34,642 nucleotides of DNA from DATDQA01 sp035292505 (GCA_035292505.1 DATDQA010000189.1:1-34642), one strand, 5' to 3'; shown: positions 1-8,396, counted from the first letter of the stretch. The notes: a model not told the origin generated them from the sequence alone. Translations and numbers: made by a program.

Positions 1-667
1 GATCAAGGAAGTGCTGATCATGAGATACAATCAGCACAGTGCTCTCATAAGTTGTAAGGTATTTTTCAAACCAAAGGATTGATTCGATGTCGAGATGGTT
101 TGTAGGCTCATCGAGCAGCAGCACCTCTGGTCGTAACAAGAGGAGTCTGGCAAGTTCCACGCGCATTCGCCATCCCCCGGAAAACGTGTGTAAAGGGTCC
201 TTGAATGTGTTCTCTGCAAAACCCATTCCCTTGAGCACTTTCTCGATTTCTCCCGTCTGTTGTTCGGCACCAAGAAGGGCTTGCCTTTCATACAAGCCGC
301 TGAGCTCACCGGCAAGTTTCATTTGTTCGTCAGGATCATGGACATGATGTAACTCCTCCTGAATGCGGGAAATCTCCGCGTCGATCAGTGTCAACTCCGC
401 GAATGCCTGCGCACAAATATCCAGAGGAGTGAGGTCCAGGTTCAGATCAACGGTTTGCGCGAGGTAACCAACATGCGTCCTTGAGGGCATTTCTACAGAT
501 CCTCCATCGGGACTGATTTGTCCTGCAAGAATCCTGAGGAGCGTTGATTTCCCTGATCCGTTCCGGCCGATCAATCCAATTTTCTCACCCGGTTTGATAG
601 CCAGGCTAAGACTTTCAAACATCATGCGTGCGCCGAAGTGCAGGGATATGTCGCGGAGATAGATCAA
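1..667 (-). CDS. ABC-F family ATPase, N-terminal part (cut by window edge)
   Basis: About 222 residues of an ABC-F protein, a soluble tandem-ATPase family that acts on ribosomes rather than in membrane transport. The first nucleotide-binding domain is complete: Walker A GRNGSGKST near residue 36, signature FSGGWRMR, Walker B VLLLDEPTNHLD and the switch motif VSHD. The linker and second ATPase domain lie beyond the window. The chosen start is TTG at 667-665, giving MIYLRDISLHFG, the usual ABC-F opening; it lies 4 nt after the yqgE stop. The next ATG would delete the first beta strand. It is the last visible gene of a folE-fabD-yqgE-abcF run. Family assignment is firm; the subfamily (Uup, EttA or other) cannot be told without the C-terminus. 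Confidence 0.9.
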   Translation of the reverse strand, partial: MIYLRDISLHFGARMMFESLSLAIKPGEKIGLIGRNGSGKSTLLRILAGQISPDGGSVEMPSRTHVGYLAQTVDLNLDLTPLDICAQAFAELTLIDAEISRIQEELHHVHDPDEQMKLAGELSGLYERQALLGAEQQTGEIEKVLKGMGFAENTFKDPLHTFSGGWRMRVELARLLLLRPEVLLLDEPTNHLDIESILWFEKYLTTYESTVLIVSHDQHFLD

Positions 668-671
668 GGAA

Positions 672-1253
672 TCAGTTGAAACAATGCTGGTCAGGCATCT
701 GAGCAATGACAGAGTAAGTACTTCCCATGTTGTGCATCACCTGTTTCCAAAGCATGCCTGGTTTTGACTTAAAGAGATAGTTGGCATGCATGTCCGTGAC
801 GACCCAGGATTTATACCCGAGTTCTTCCTTTAGCTGGCCAGAGGACCATCCGGAATAGCCGACAAAAAACCGAATGTTATGTGCAAGGATGAGTTTCGAC
901 TGAATCAGGAACTTGAGCTTTTCAAAATCGCCTCCCCAATATACTCCACGCATCACTTCCACACTTTCATCCAATAATTCTCCTACGTTATGTACAAAAT
1001 GAATAGAATCGGTAGCAACCGGGCCACCAAAAAACACGGGACTTTCTATTCCGGGCATATCGGACACAAGATCATTGATACGGACATTGAGCGGCTTGTT
1101 GAGAATGAATCCGACGGTTCCATCTTCAGGACTATGCTCACAGACCAGGACAACAGATCTTCTGAAGTTTGGATCCAACATAAATGGTTCAGCCAGGAGT
1201 AGCTTACCACTTTTGACTTTCTGACTTTTCATATTTGGCTGATGAGGCATCAT
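672..1253 (-). CDS. yqgE: YqgE/AlgH family protein (UPF0301, DUF179)
   Basis: 193 residues, the normal size for this single-domain family. Typical motifs are GKLLLAEPFMLDPNFRRSVV near the start, GTVGFILNKPL, the FFGGPV block, and FVGYSGWSSGQL followed by ELGYKSWVV. The biochemical role of the family is unsettled; AlgH has been linked to alginate regulation in Pseudomonas, which need not apply here. The ATG overlaps the fabD stop in an ATGA arrangement, suggesting translational coupling. A second in-frame ATG follows at once, so the start is uncertain by one codon. Confidence 0.93.
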   Translation of the reverse strand: MMPHQPNMKSQKVKSGKLLLAEPFMLDPNFRRSVVLVCEHSPEDGTVGFILNKPLNVRINDLVSDMPGIESPVFFGGPVATDSIHFVHNVGELLDESVEVMRGVYWGGDFEKLKFLIQSKLILAHNIRFFVGYSGWSSGQLKEELGYKSWVVTDMHANYLFKSKPGMLWKQVMHNMGSTYSVIAQMPDQHCFN

Positions 1254-2128
1254 ATCCAGTCGGCTTCCACTTCACGGTTTATCCTGCGTAGAAGTCCGCA
1301 CAAAATACGGCCTTTTCCACCTACTTCCACAAACTGGGTGATGCGATCTCGAATCATATTCTGCATTGTCTGCGTCCATCTCACAGGGGCTGTCAACTGG
1401 TCAATCAGATTTTGTTTTATGACTTCCGGATCCGTTGAAGGCGATGCAGTGACATTCTGATAGATTGCGCAGACAGGCGATCTGAATTCAATTGCCCGGA
1501 TGGCTTTGCTCAAACGCTCACGGGCAGACTGCATCAGCGGCGAATGAAACGCGCCACCTACAACCAACGGTATCACCTTCTTTGCGCCAGCCGCTGTCAG
1601 TTGTTCAATTGCTTTTTGAATACCCTCCACAGAGCCGGAGATCACGAGTTGACCCGGACTGTTGTAATTGGCAGGGACGACAACTTCTGTGATCCCTGCA
1701 CATATTTTTTCTACGACCTCGTCATCCAGACCTACAACTGCGGCCATTGTGCCCTCCTGTTCTTCACAGGAAGCCTGCATTGCCTCAGCACGCTCTTTGA
1801 CCAACAACAAAGCATTTTCAAAGGAAAGGGCCTGCGCAGCTGTCAGAGCCGTAAACTCACCCAGTGAGTGCCCCGCAAGAGCATCTGGTCTGAATCCTGC
1901 ACCGAGCATTTTGACACGCGCGTATGAATGCAGGAAGATGGCTGGTTGCGTGATACGCGTTTCTTGCAGATCTTCTTCTGTGCCATTAAACATCACCTCT
2001 GACAAACCAAAACCAAGAATCTCATCTGCCTTCTTGTACACCTCTGCAGCAATACCTGAAAGGGTATTGTCATCTAAGCCCATACCTGCAAACTGGCTCC
2101 CTTGACCGGGGAATACATACGCTTTCAT
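1250..2128 (-). CDS. fabD: Malonyl-CoA:ACP transacylase
   Basis: 292 residues, full length for FabD, which moves malonyl groups from CoA to acyl carrier protein at the start of fatty-acid elongation in the cytoplasm. Visible motifs are the N-terminal FPGQGSQ, the nucleophile elbow GHSLGEF (Ser88), an Arg in KERAEAM (about 113), the catalytic His in GAFHSPLM (about 195) and the late VEVGGKG motif. It follows folE by 23 nt and overlaps yqgE by 4 nt. Nothing unusual is seen in the active site. Confidence 0.97.
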   Translation of the reverse strand: MKAYVFPGQGSQFAGMGLDDNTLSGIAAEVYKKADEILGFGLSEVMFNGTEEDLQETRITQPAIFLHSYARVKMLGAGFRPDALAGHSLGEFTALTAAQALSFENALLLVKERAEAMQASCEEQEGTMAAVVGLDDEVVEKICAGITEVVVPANYNSPGQLVISGSVEGIQKAIEQLTAAGAKKVIPLVVGGAFHSPLMQSARERLSKAIRAIEFRSPVCAIYQNVTASPSTDPEVIKQNLIDQLTAPVRWTQTMQNMIRDRITQFVEVGGKGRILCGLLRRINREVEADWI

Positions 2129-2151
2129 TAAGTTCCGGGATTAAAGGGGGC

Positions 2152-2769
2152 TTATGTCAGTTTTGCACTGATGAGAGTCAGAAACTCGCTTCTGGTTTCC
2201 ACCTTTTGAAATTCTCCCGTGAAAGCCGAAGTTGTCGTGACACTGTTCTGTTTTTGTACACCACGCATCATCATGCACATATGCCGTGCTTCGATGACGA
2301 TTGCGACTCCCAAAGGCTGCAGTGCGTCATGCATGCAATTCAGGATCTCATGTGTCAGACGTTCCTGAACCTGGAGCCTCCTTGAAAATGCATCGACGAT
2401 TCGTGGAATCTTGCTGAGTCCTACGATATGCCCATTAGGGATATATGCGATGTGCGCTTTTCCGAAAAAGGGAAGCATGTGATGCTCACACAGCGAATAG
2501 AGTTCGATATCCTTTACCAGGACCATTTCCGAATAGTCTTCCTCGAACATTGCTTCCTTCAGAAGCTCGCTGGGGTTCAATTCATATCCGTGTGTCAGGA
2601 ATTGAAGTGCCTTGGCGATTCTTTCCGGTGTCTTTTGCAAGCCTCCGCGATCAGGATCCTCACCGAGAAGCCTGATGATTTCAGTGTAATGTGCAATGAG
2701 AGGTTCAATACTGGCACTGTCATATTCCTCCGTTTTCCTGTACTTTGTATCAATCAATATGTCCTTCAT
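2152..2769 (-). CDS. folE: GTP cyclohydrolase I (type IA)
   Basis: Converts GTP to 7,8-dihydroneopterin triphosphate, the first step of tetrahydrofolate (and pterin) synthesis. From the ATG at 2769 the protein has 205 residues. The zinc ligands expected in the family are present: Cys94 and His97 in SLCEHHMLPF and Cys165 in RHMCMMMRGV. GGLQKTPER and the GLSKIPRIVD block are also typical. An upstream start at 2829 would add 20 residues without family resemblance, so the internal ATG, giving MKDILIDTKYR, is preferred. It is the first gene of the folE-fabD-yqgE-abcF operon. Confidence 0.96.
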   Translation of the reverse strand: MKDILIDTKYRKTEEYDSASIEPLIAHYTEIIRLLGEDPDRGGLQKTPERIAKALQFLTHGYELNPSELLKEAMFEEDYSEMVLVKDIELYSLCEHHMLPFFGKAHIAYIPNGHIVGLSKIPRIVDAFSRRLQVQERLTHEILNCMHDALQPLGVAIVIEARHMCMMMRGVQKQNSVTTTSAFTGEFQKVETRSEFLTLISAKLT

Positions 2770-3008
2770 TTTCAGCTGTTTTTGATGCGGAAAGTTATCA
2801 AAAAACAAATGGGCTGACAACTGGTTCAAAATATGGGCTATTCATTGTGGACATCATCTTTCAAGGCCATGACGTCGCGTTCCCTTCGTGGTGTCATGGC
2901 TCTTGCTGGTCGAATAATATCCAAAGGACTGGATATTTTAGTGGTATTTCCGCGTTACGGCCGGGCTCCGGATAGGGCGCGGATCGATCTTAACTATCAG
3001 ACTGACTT

Positions 3009-4088
3009 TTGAGTAAGAAATTCCAAAGACATATTGCTTCTCAGCTTGTCACCATATTCTCAAAGAAGGTAGTCAGGCATGGTACATTCTGGTGCATGTT
3101 CATGGTATTCCTGGTACTGTTGGACAATAAGGAATACGGTCTCCTCCACACGATTGCCAAGCACCTGATCAACATCCTGTTCTATATCATCATCGTCTAC
3201 TTTAATCTCAATTATCTCATCCCGAACTACCTGACACAAAAGACGTTCATCAGGTACACCGGGTTATTGCTTTTATCGGTAGTGATTCTGACCCCAATCA
3301 AGGCGATTGTATTCTATTTTATGTTCAGTGGATCTGCCGTGTATCGTGAGTATGTGACATTTCATCAGCAGTACATTTTTGCCTTGACATTTCTTGTCGC
3401 TGCGGGTTCTACTGTCGTAAAAATCATCAATGATTGGCTCCGTCATCAGCGTGACCGGAAGGAGCTGGAGACGCAGAATATGCAGTCCGAGCTCAGGTTT
3501 CTCAAATCACAGATCAACCCGCATTTCCTCTTCAATACCCTGAATAGCCTCTATGCGCTTACGCTGAAAAAAAGTGATAAAGCTCCTGAGATCGTCATCA
3601 AGCTCTCTGAGATGATGCGCTATATGCTCTATGAATGCAACGAACGTCAGGTACCATTGCGGAAAGAAGTCCAGTATATCAGAAATTATGTCGACCTGGA
3701 AATGCTCAGGCAGGGACAAAAGGTGCGCATTGATTTTGACGTCCGGGGTGAAATCAGCGACCAGATGATTGCCCCATTGATCTTCACACCGTTTCTCGAA
3801 AACAGTTTTAAGCATGGAGTGAACCAGATTTCAGAGGGTTTTGTCGACATTCTGCTTGATGTCCAGGACAAAAACGTCATTTTGCAAATCGAAAACAGCA
3901 AGCCCTCGAAGCAGCCTGTGCTCAATCATAAGCGACCGAGCGGAGGCATCGGACTTGCGAATGTGCGTCGCCGTCTTGACCTCTTGTATCCGGAAAACTA
4001 TAAATTGAAGATCACGGAGGAACCGGAGAAATATAAAGTCAACCTGACGTTGGCACTCAACAACGTAATTGATCAGACAAGTTTATGA
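3009..4088 (+). CDS. LytS-type sensor histidine kinase (His_kinase PF06580)
   Basis: 359 residues. The N-terminal third has four hydrophobic segments (about 25-40, 52-72, 83-106 and 122-140), followed by a short coiled coil (about 146-165) and the LytS/YehU kinase core. The phosphoacceptor His172 is in QINPHFLFNTLNSL. The ATP-binding region has the N-box PFLENSFKHG and a glycine-rich GGIGLANVRRRL. There is no recognisable extracellular sensor domain. The start is TTG at 3009, the first possible start after an in-frame TGA; the next candidate is Met30, which would trim the first membrane segment. It overlaps or abuts the following LytTR regulator gene, its likely partner. The signal sensed is unknown. 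Confidence 0.92.
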   Translation: MSKKFQRHIASQLVTIFSKKVVRHGTFWCMFMVFLVLLDNKEYGLLHTIAKHLINILFYIIIVYFNLNYLIPNYLTQKTFIRYTGLLLLSVVILTPIKAIVFYFMFSGSAVYREYVTFHQQYIFALTFLVAAGSTVVKIINDWLRHQRDRKELETQNMQSELRFLKSQINPHFLFNTLNSLYALTLKKSDKAPEIVIKLSEMMRYMLYECNERQVPLRKEVQYIRNYVDLEMLRQGQKVRIDFDVRGEISDQMIAPLIFTPFLENSFKHGVNQISEGFVDILLDVQDKNVILQIENSKPSKQPVLNHKRPSGGIGLANVRRRLDLLYPENYKLKITEEPEKYKVNLTLALNNVIDQTSL

Positions 4089-4120
4089 ATACCATTCTCT
4101 CAAAAAACACTGCAAGAATC

Positions 4121-4843
4121 ATGAATGTACTTATCGTTGATGACGAACCCCTCGCACTGGACGTACTGGAGACATACATCGAGAAACTTCCCGAGCTGCA
4201 TCTTATTGCACGATGCTCGAATGCACTGGAAGCGAATGAAATTATCAGGAAAAAGGAAATCGATTTGGTCTTCCTGGACATCCAGATGCCGCAGATCACG
4301 GGCATTGAGTTTGTCCGCTCACTGAGTGATCCGCCGATGATCATCTTTACAACAGCGTATAGCGACTATGCATTAGATGGCTTCGACCTTGGCGCCATAG
4401 ACTATCTGCTGAAACCCATTTCATTCGAGCGCTTCATGAAGAGCGTCAATAAGGCTCGCGAGCAATTTGACTTAAGGAAGCACGAGCATGCAGGCTCCGG
4501 AGGATCTGATTCCGACGAGCATTTCTTCGTCAAAGCCGATAAGAAGCTCGTGAAGGTCAGATTCAATGATATCCTGTATATCGAAGGACTTAAGGACTAT
4601 GTCATCATCCGTCTCGAAGAGGGAAGAGTCATCACCCTTCAAACGATGAAGAGTCTTGAGGACAAACTTCCGTCAGGTCGATTCAGACGCATTCACAGAT
4701 CATATATCGTCTCCATGGACAAGATCCACGCTGTCGTTGGGAATATGATTGAAGTCATCGAGAAAGGTCAGCCGAAACATCTGCCGATCGGGAAGAATTA
4801 CCGGGATGAGTTGTTGGAGTTGATCAATCAGAGCAGGATATAA
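4121..4843 (+). CDS. LytTR-family response regulator
   Basis: A receiver domain (about 1-115) with the acidic pocket in VDDEP and phosphoacceptor Asp53 in FLDIQMP, followed by a LytTR DNA-binding domain (about 135-240) with FVKADKKLVKV, YIEGLKDYV, RIHRSYIV and LPIGKNYR. It should be phosphorylated by the LytS-like kinase just upstream. An alternative ATG at 4085 overlaps the kinase stop (ATGA) and adds 12 residues; the later ATG gives the canonical MNVLIVDDEP opening, so it is preferred, though coupling from 4085 is possible. Its stop codon TAA (4841-4843) is also the first three bases of the repeat array that follows. Confidence 0.93.
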   Translation: MNVLIVDDEPLALDVLETYIEKLPELHLIARCSNALEANEIIRKKEIDLVFLDIQMPQITGIEFVRSLSDPPMIIFTTAYSDYALDGFDLGAIDYLLKPISFERFMKSVNKAREQFDLRKHEHAGSGGSDSDEHFFVKADKKLVKVRFNDILYIEGLKDYVIIRLEEGRVITLQTMKSLEDKLPSGRFRRIHRSYIVSMDKIHAVVGNMIEVIEKGQPKHLPIGKNYRDELLELINQSRI

Positions 4844-5053
4844 CTCACCCCCTGCCCCTCTCTTTAAAGAGAGTGGGGAAAGAAACACACCTGTGATCGC
4901 TCGCTTGAGAAGAGAGTGGGGAAAGAAACACACCTGTGATCGCTCGCTTGAGAAGAGAGTGGGGAAAGAAACACACCTGTGACTGCTCGCTTGAGGAGAG
5001 CAAGGGAAAGAAACTCACCTGTAACTGCTCTCATGAGACGAGAGAGAAAATAA
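4841..5053 (+). repeat. Tandem 42-43 bp hairpin repeat array, left arm
   Basis: Five tandem units begin at 4841, 4883, 4926, 4969 and 5011 (spacings 42, 43, 43 and 42). Each opens with a variant of [TA]AAC[TA]CACC and then carries a hairpin-like stretch. The first unit holds a perfect palindrome, CTCTCTTTAAAGAGAG (4858-4873). The second and third units are nearly identical, and the last two have drifted. The units read on the plus strand towards the DUF559 gene and match, in inverted orientation, the units at 5462-5700. There is no variable spacer, so this is not a CRISPR. Confidence 0.9.
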
Positions 5054-5063
5054 TATGTTTGAA

Positions 5064-5456
5064 TCAGGTGAGATGAAGTTTAATGCGGTTTTTAACCTCT
5101 ATCCAGTTCTCAAGGATCTCAGAGTTCATGAATCGCAGAACTCTGTAGCCATAGCTTTCCATAAGCTCGGTACGAACAAGGTCTTGTTCTTGTTGCTTTT
5201 CGTGAATATCGCCATCGAGCTCAATGATGAGCATGTGTTCATGACAATAGAAATCGGCGATATAAAACTTGGTAAACGTAGGATCTAAAGGGCACTGGAT
5301 GATTTTCTGCCGGCTGATCTTTAGATTAAACAATCTTCTGTCCCGGACTTGTGTCCAGAAAAAAGCTTCTGTAGGAGTTTGACGTTTTCTGAGAGCACGT
5401 GCAAATTCCCGGACACGCAAGTACGCACTTCGTTGACTGGAATGTGTGGCTAACAT
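5064..5456 (-). CDS. DUF559 endonuclease-like protein
   Basis: 130 residues, matching the DUF559 family, which has a restriction-endonuclease/Vsr-like (PD-(D/E)XK) fold; its biological role is not established. Visible features are the N-terminal block RALRKRQTPTEAFFWTQVRD, the putative catalytic residues Asp68 in IADFYC and Glu79/Asp81 in IIELDGDIH, and the C-terminal GYRVLRFMNSEIL. The length is normal and the frame intact. It has its own intergenic niche between two hairpin arrays, and its ATG (5456) lies inside a TAACTCATG that repeats the array motif. The gene may therefore be expressed from, or have spread with, the repeats; this is inference. Confidence 0.88.
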   Translation of the reverse strand: MLATHSSQRSAYLRVREFARALRKRQTPTEAFFWTQVRDRRLFNLKISRQKIIQCPLDPTFTKFYIADFYCHEHMLIIELDGDIHEKQQEQDLVRTELMESYGYRVLRFMNSEILENWIEVKNRIKLHLT

Positions 5457-5461
5457 GAGTT

Positions 5462-5700
5462 ATAATTTACACCGACAAAATAACAATTTCCTTCTCTTCC
5501 TAAGAGCAGGACAGAATGAGTCTACTTTACACTTACAACTTTAATTCCCTCTCTTTCAAGAGAGGGTTAGGGTGAGTTATCACATCATACTTACAACTTG
5601 ATTCCCTCTCTTCGCACTAAGAGGAATAGGTGAGTTAACCTTTACACTTCATACTTACAACTTGATTCCCTCTCTTTCAAGAGAGGGTTAGGGTGAGTTA
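5462..5700 (-). repeat. Tandem 57-63 bp hairpin repeat array, right arm
   Basis: Read on the minus strand, units start at 5700, 5637, 5579 and 5522 (degenerate), with a further copy of the opening motif at 5462 running into the DUF559 start codon. Each unit opens TAACTCACC (GACTCATTC in the fourth). Units 1 and 3 contain the perfect palindrome CCCTCTCTTTCAAGAGAGGG (plus-strand 5668-5687 and 5547-5566), an 8-bp stem with a TTCA loop. A block GTTGTAAGTATGA or similar follows. The hairpins could act as terminators for the convergent genes. The array is the inverted partner of 4841-5053. Confidence 0.9.
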
Positions 5701-8175
5701 CCTCAGGACTTCAAACTTCCTTGTCACCACACCATCACTCGTAGTGATGCGCAAGAAGTAGAGTCCGTTCTGCAGTCCTGAAATATCAGGAGAGAACTGC
5801 TTGGTGGTAATATCTATATGAGAACCAACAACCGATCCTGAGAGATCAAGAACTTCGATTTGTCGCAGCGTACGATCTCCATTGGCATGTACATTCAGCA
5901 GCTCGCCGGTGGATGGATTCGGATAGACAAAGACCTGATCTTCGATTGAGGATTCTTCTTGTGAAGCATTTGGAGTCAGATAGATGACAGCTTCATTCGC
6001 AGGGACATCATAGATCAACCCCGACGATGCCATGCCGCTCACACCATTGATACCTATGCGAAGTGGAACTCTTCCATCCGGTGTCTTAAAGCCATCAAAA
6101 TCATCGATAACAATAAAAGTTAAGACAGCGATAGCTCCTGTACCGCTTGCAGGTTTCCCAGTTGTGCGAGTATATGCGGCATCCAATCGTCCACCTCCCG
6201 GTTGCTTTTGCAATTCCAAGGAAGGTGCATCATGACCAAGCCATGATCCATCATAAAAATCAACAACAACAGTAGAAGAATCAACCAGCTCCGGCAGATT
6301 TAAAGAGAAGGTCATGCCATGCATGTCAAGTACAGGGCTGTTCTCCGTACCAATACTAATCTCGAGGACAGCAAGCTCACCAGAATCAACTTCGGTGGTG
6401 ACCGGAATTATGTCAAAAGAATAATCAGCTTTTAATCCGGTAATTTCAGGAATCAGCGTATGCGAACGGAGGTAGTAATCATTGATGGCCGTAACATCAT
6501 TTGATGAAATAACGCCGTCACCGTCACTGTCAGTATACTTTGAATTCATCCCCCAGAAATTACCAGGCCAATCGTCGGCGCTCTGACCCATCCATGCAGA
6601 ATTATCGGGGTAGTTTCTTGCGGACCCGGTACTTCCTAATTGCCAACCAACGGTCAACAGGTCATTCAGATTGACCTGGCCACTTCCATCCGCATCACCC
6701 GGCCATACGCAATGATCAACACATGGGCAAGGCATGAGGTCTGCGTCCTGTACTTCCACGTCAACCTTGACAAGGTGACATTCTCCACCATCAATGCAAT
6801 ACACCACTTCGAAATAATCACTTCCCACAAAACCCGCAGGAGGTTCGTATACCAGGAGGTCATAGCCCTCAATTACACTGCACAATACAGCGACACTCTG
6901 CGTCCCGCTATGAAGTTCAAGGGTTCCCGTAGCTGGCAGGGCATTAATAGCAAAAGCATAGCCATCAAGCGGGATCTCATAATTCAACACCAGAGGAACA
7001 TCCTTAGAAGTCACAAGGTGATACGTCTCCGTGTTTTCCGGAATCATATCCCCTACGTAGATGACCACTTCTGCAGTTTCGCATTCCGCGAGAAAACAGG
7101 TGGTATAGGTGAAGGATTGTGCTCCGGTATACGCCGAATCCGGGGTGTACGTAAATTGATCATCTTCACTGAGCACCAACGTACCCCTCTCAGGATAAGT
7201 AAAGGCATCTACAGGGTACTGCCTTATGTCATTGGCAAGAACATCAAAAGAAACTGGTTCGTCGACACGAGTAAATACCCGATCGGCATTTACAAATGTG
7301 TTCGGAGCATCTTTATGATAGACATCCACGATGACATGTCTCGTGTAATTATCTTTTGTCAGAATAAATTCATCTATTCCGTCAAACGCATTATCAGGAT
7401 TATATTCCCAGGTGTCTGCACTCAGGGGTGTCACTGTTCCATGCGAAGCATCTTCAGAAATCACAAAACCGCTTGCAGGAAGGAAGGCGACAACAGGAGA
7501 TCTGTTGTGCGTGGAAAGGAAGATCGTGTCCTCAAGAGGAATCGGTCCTTCAGCGATGACACAGATATCGACTTCCGCCTTGGCACAGCTTCCCAATTCA
7601 TCACAGACGACATAGGTCAGGTAAGCCATGCCTATGAAATCAGGATCAGGAGTGAATTCGATAGACTGGCCGCCGGGGGCAACTATTGCAGATCCATTCT
7701 TAACAGCAGCGATGTAGGTTATAGTTAATTCACTGGAGTCTGGATGGGGGACATCGTTCGAAAGAACATTGAAATTGTTACCAGTACTATTCTCCTCGAC
7801 ACTCACAAAGTCTTTGCCTGCTTCGACGTATGAAGTAGATACATAGATGCGGAAAGCTTCAACCTTGGGTGCCGGCGGGAGTTGATTCGGAAAGTACTCG
7901 ATAATGAACTCTGCGACTCCTTCCGCTCCTGAGACCGGGGTGAATGTAACTGTCCAGAGGTTGTTAATGAGTGATTCACTCAGTGTACCGATAGCTGGAT
8001 CGGGATATACGAGAATATTCTTATAAGATAGGATTGTCCTCTGAAAGGAGAGATAATTGCCTTCATTCAGAACCTGGTATTCCTGCCAGTTCTGCGCATT
8101 CCCGGGAATAACTGAACATACCCATAGCAACGCCAACACAGGGAGAAACCGTCTTGTTTTCTCAGGTATACTCAT
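5698..8175 (-). CDS. T9SS-exported protein with Ig-like repeats, dockerin-like and cohesin-like domains
   Basis: 825 residues. A Sec signal peptide ends near NAQ28. Residues about 125-207, 300-377 and probably 385-476 resemble cadherin-like/Big Ig repeats (NVLSNDV, DVLANDI and FTPDPDFIG-type signatures). At 490-572 there are two calcium-loop sequences, DADGSGQVNLND and DSDGDGVISSND, like a dockerin type I pair with an insert between them. Residues about 584-733 resemble a cohesin-type beta-sandwich (LAVLEISIG, GMTFSLNLPE, GAIAVLTFIV). The last 78 residues are a T9SS type A sorting domain (VYPNPSTGE, IEVLDLSG, LQNGLYFLRI, VVTRKFEVLR). It is therefore likely exported across the outer membrane and surface-anchored or released. 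The ligand is unknown. Its TAA stop is the end of the adjacent repeat array. Confidence 0.9.
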   Translation of the reverse strand: MSIPEKTRRFLPVLALLWVCSVIPGNAQNWQEYQVLNEGNYLSFQRTILSYKNILVYPDPAIGTLSESLINNLWTVTFTPVSGAEGVAEFIIEYFPNQLPPAPKVEAFRIYVSTSYVEAGKDFVSVEENSTGNNFNVLSNDVPHPDSSELTITYIAAVKNGSAIVAPGGQSIEFTPDPDFIGMAYLTYVVCDELGSCAKAEVDICVIAEGPIPLEDTIFLSTHNRSPVVAFLPASGFVISEDASHGTVTPLSADTWEYNPDNAFDGIDEFILTKDNYTRHVIVDVYHKDAPNTFVNADRVFTRVDEPVSFDVLANDIRQYPVDAFTYPERGTLVLSEDDQFTYTPDSAYTGAQSFTYTTCFLAECETAEVVIYVGDMIPENTETYHLVTSKDVPLVLNYEIPLDGYAFAINALPATGTLELHSGTQSVAVLCSVIEGYDLLVYEPPAGFVGSDYFEVVYCIDGGECHLVKVDVEVQDADLMPCPCVDHCVWPGDADGSGQVNLNDLLTVGWQLGSTGSARNYPDNSAWMGQSADDWPGNFWGMNSKYTDSDGDGVISSNDVTAINDYYLRSHTLIPEITGLKADYSFDIIPVTTEVDSGELAVLEISIGTENSPVLDMHGMTFSLNLPELVDSSTVVVDFYDGSWLGHDAPSLELQKQPGGGRLDAAYTRTTGKPASGTGAIAVLTFIVIDDFDGFKTPDGRVPLRIGINGVSGMASSGLIYDVPANEAVIYLTPNASQEESSIEDQVFVYPNPSTGELLNVHANGDRTLRQIEVLDLSGSVVGSHIDITTKQFSPDISGLQNGLYFLRITTSDGVVTRKFEVLR

Positions 8176-8209
8176 TTCAGATGGCTGAAAAATTGAATGC
8201 GTTTTTTCA

Positions 8210-8226
8210 GTACCTTCACAAGGTAC
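8210..8226. promoter_or_regulatory. Inverted repeat upstream of the secreted-protein gene
   Basis: GTACCTT-CAC-AAGGTAC is a perfect 7-bp inverted repeat, 35 nt upstream of the ATG at 8175 on the minus strand. It could be an operator or a leader hairpin. No T-run follows on either strand, so a terminator is unlikely. The function is not shown. Confidence 0.35.
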
Positions 8227-8396
8227 AACTATTCCAATACGTTGAGCGAAGGTTCACAAACTTTTTTCTGAATTTTATCTGAATTTTAACATTAGTGTGT
8301 TGATTCTGTGTCATTAACACATTTTTGCAATAAGTATGTATAGGCAGTCTTTTTTGCTCTATTTTGTCGAATAAGTTCATCTGTAATTTGTCCATT

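Larger units (their letters stand above)
4841..5700. mobile_element. Candidate cassette: DUF559 gene between inverted hairpin-repeat arrays
   Basis: An 860-bp block made only of two inverted arrays of one repeat family and one gene (5064-5456, minus). Both outer ends read inward as TAACTCACC. The left TAA is the stop codon of the LytTR gene and the right TAA is the stop codon of the secreted-protein gene. This is direct sequence evidence for structure and boundaries. That the block moves is inference: no target-site duplication or transposase is seen, and the alternative is a locally expanded terminator repeat that surrounds a resident gene. Confidence 0.5.

Noticed and set aside
4841..5053. 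CRISPR array
   Set aside because: The 43-bp period has no unique spacers; the whole unit repeats, and no cas genes are near.
5055..5288. Plus-strand 77-codon open frame
   Set aside because: Antisense shadow of the DUF559 gene.
6640..7728. 362-codon plus-strand open frame
   Set aside because: It lies antisense inside the 825-aa secreted-protein gene, has no family features, and the minus-strand protein is clearly real.
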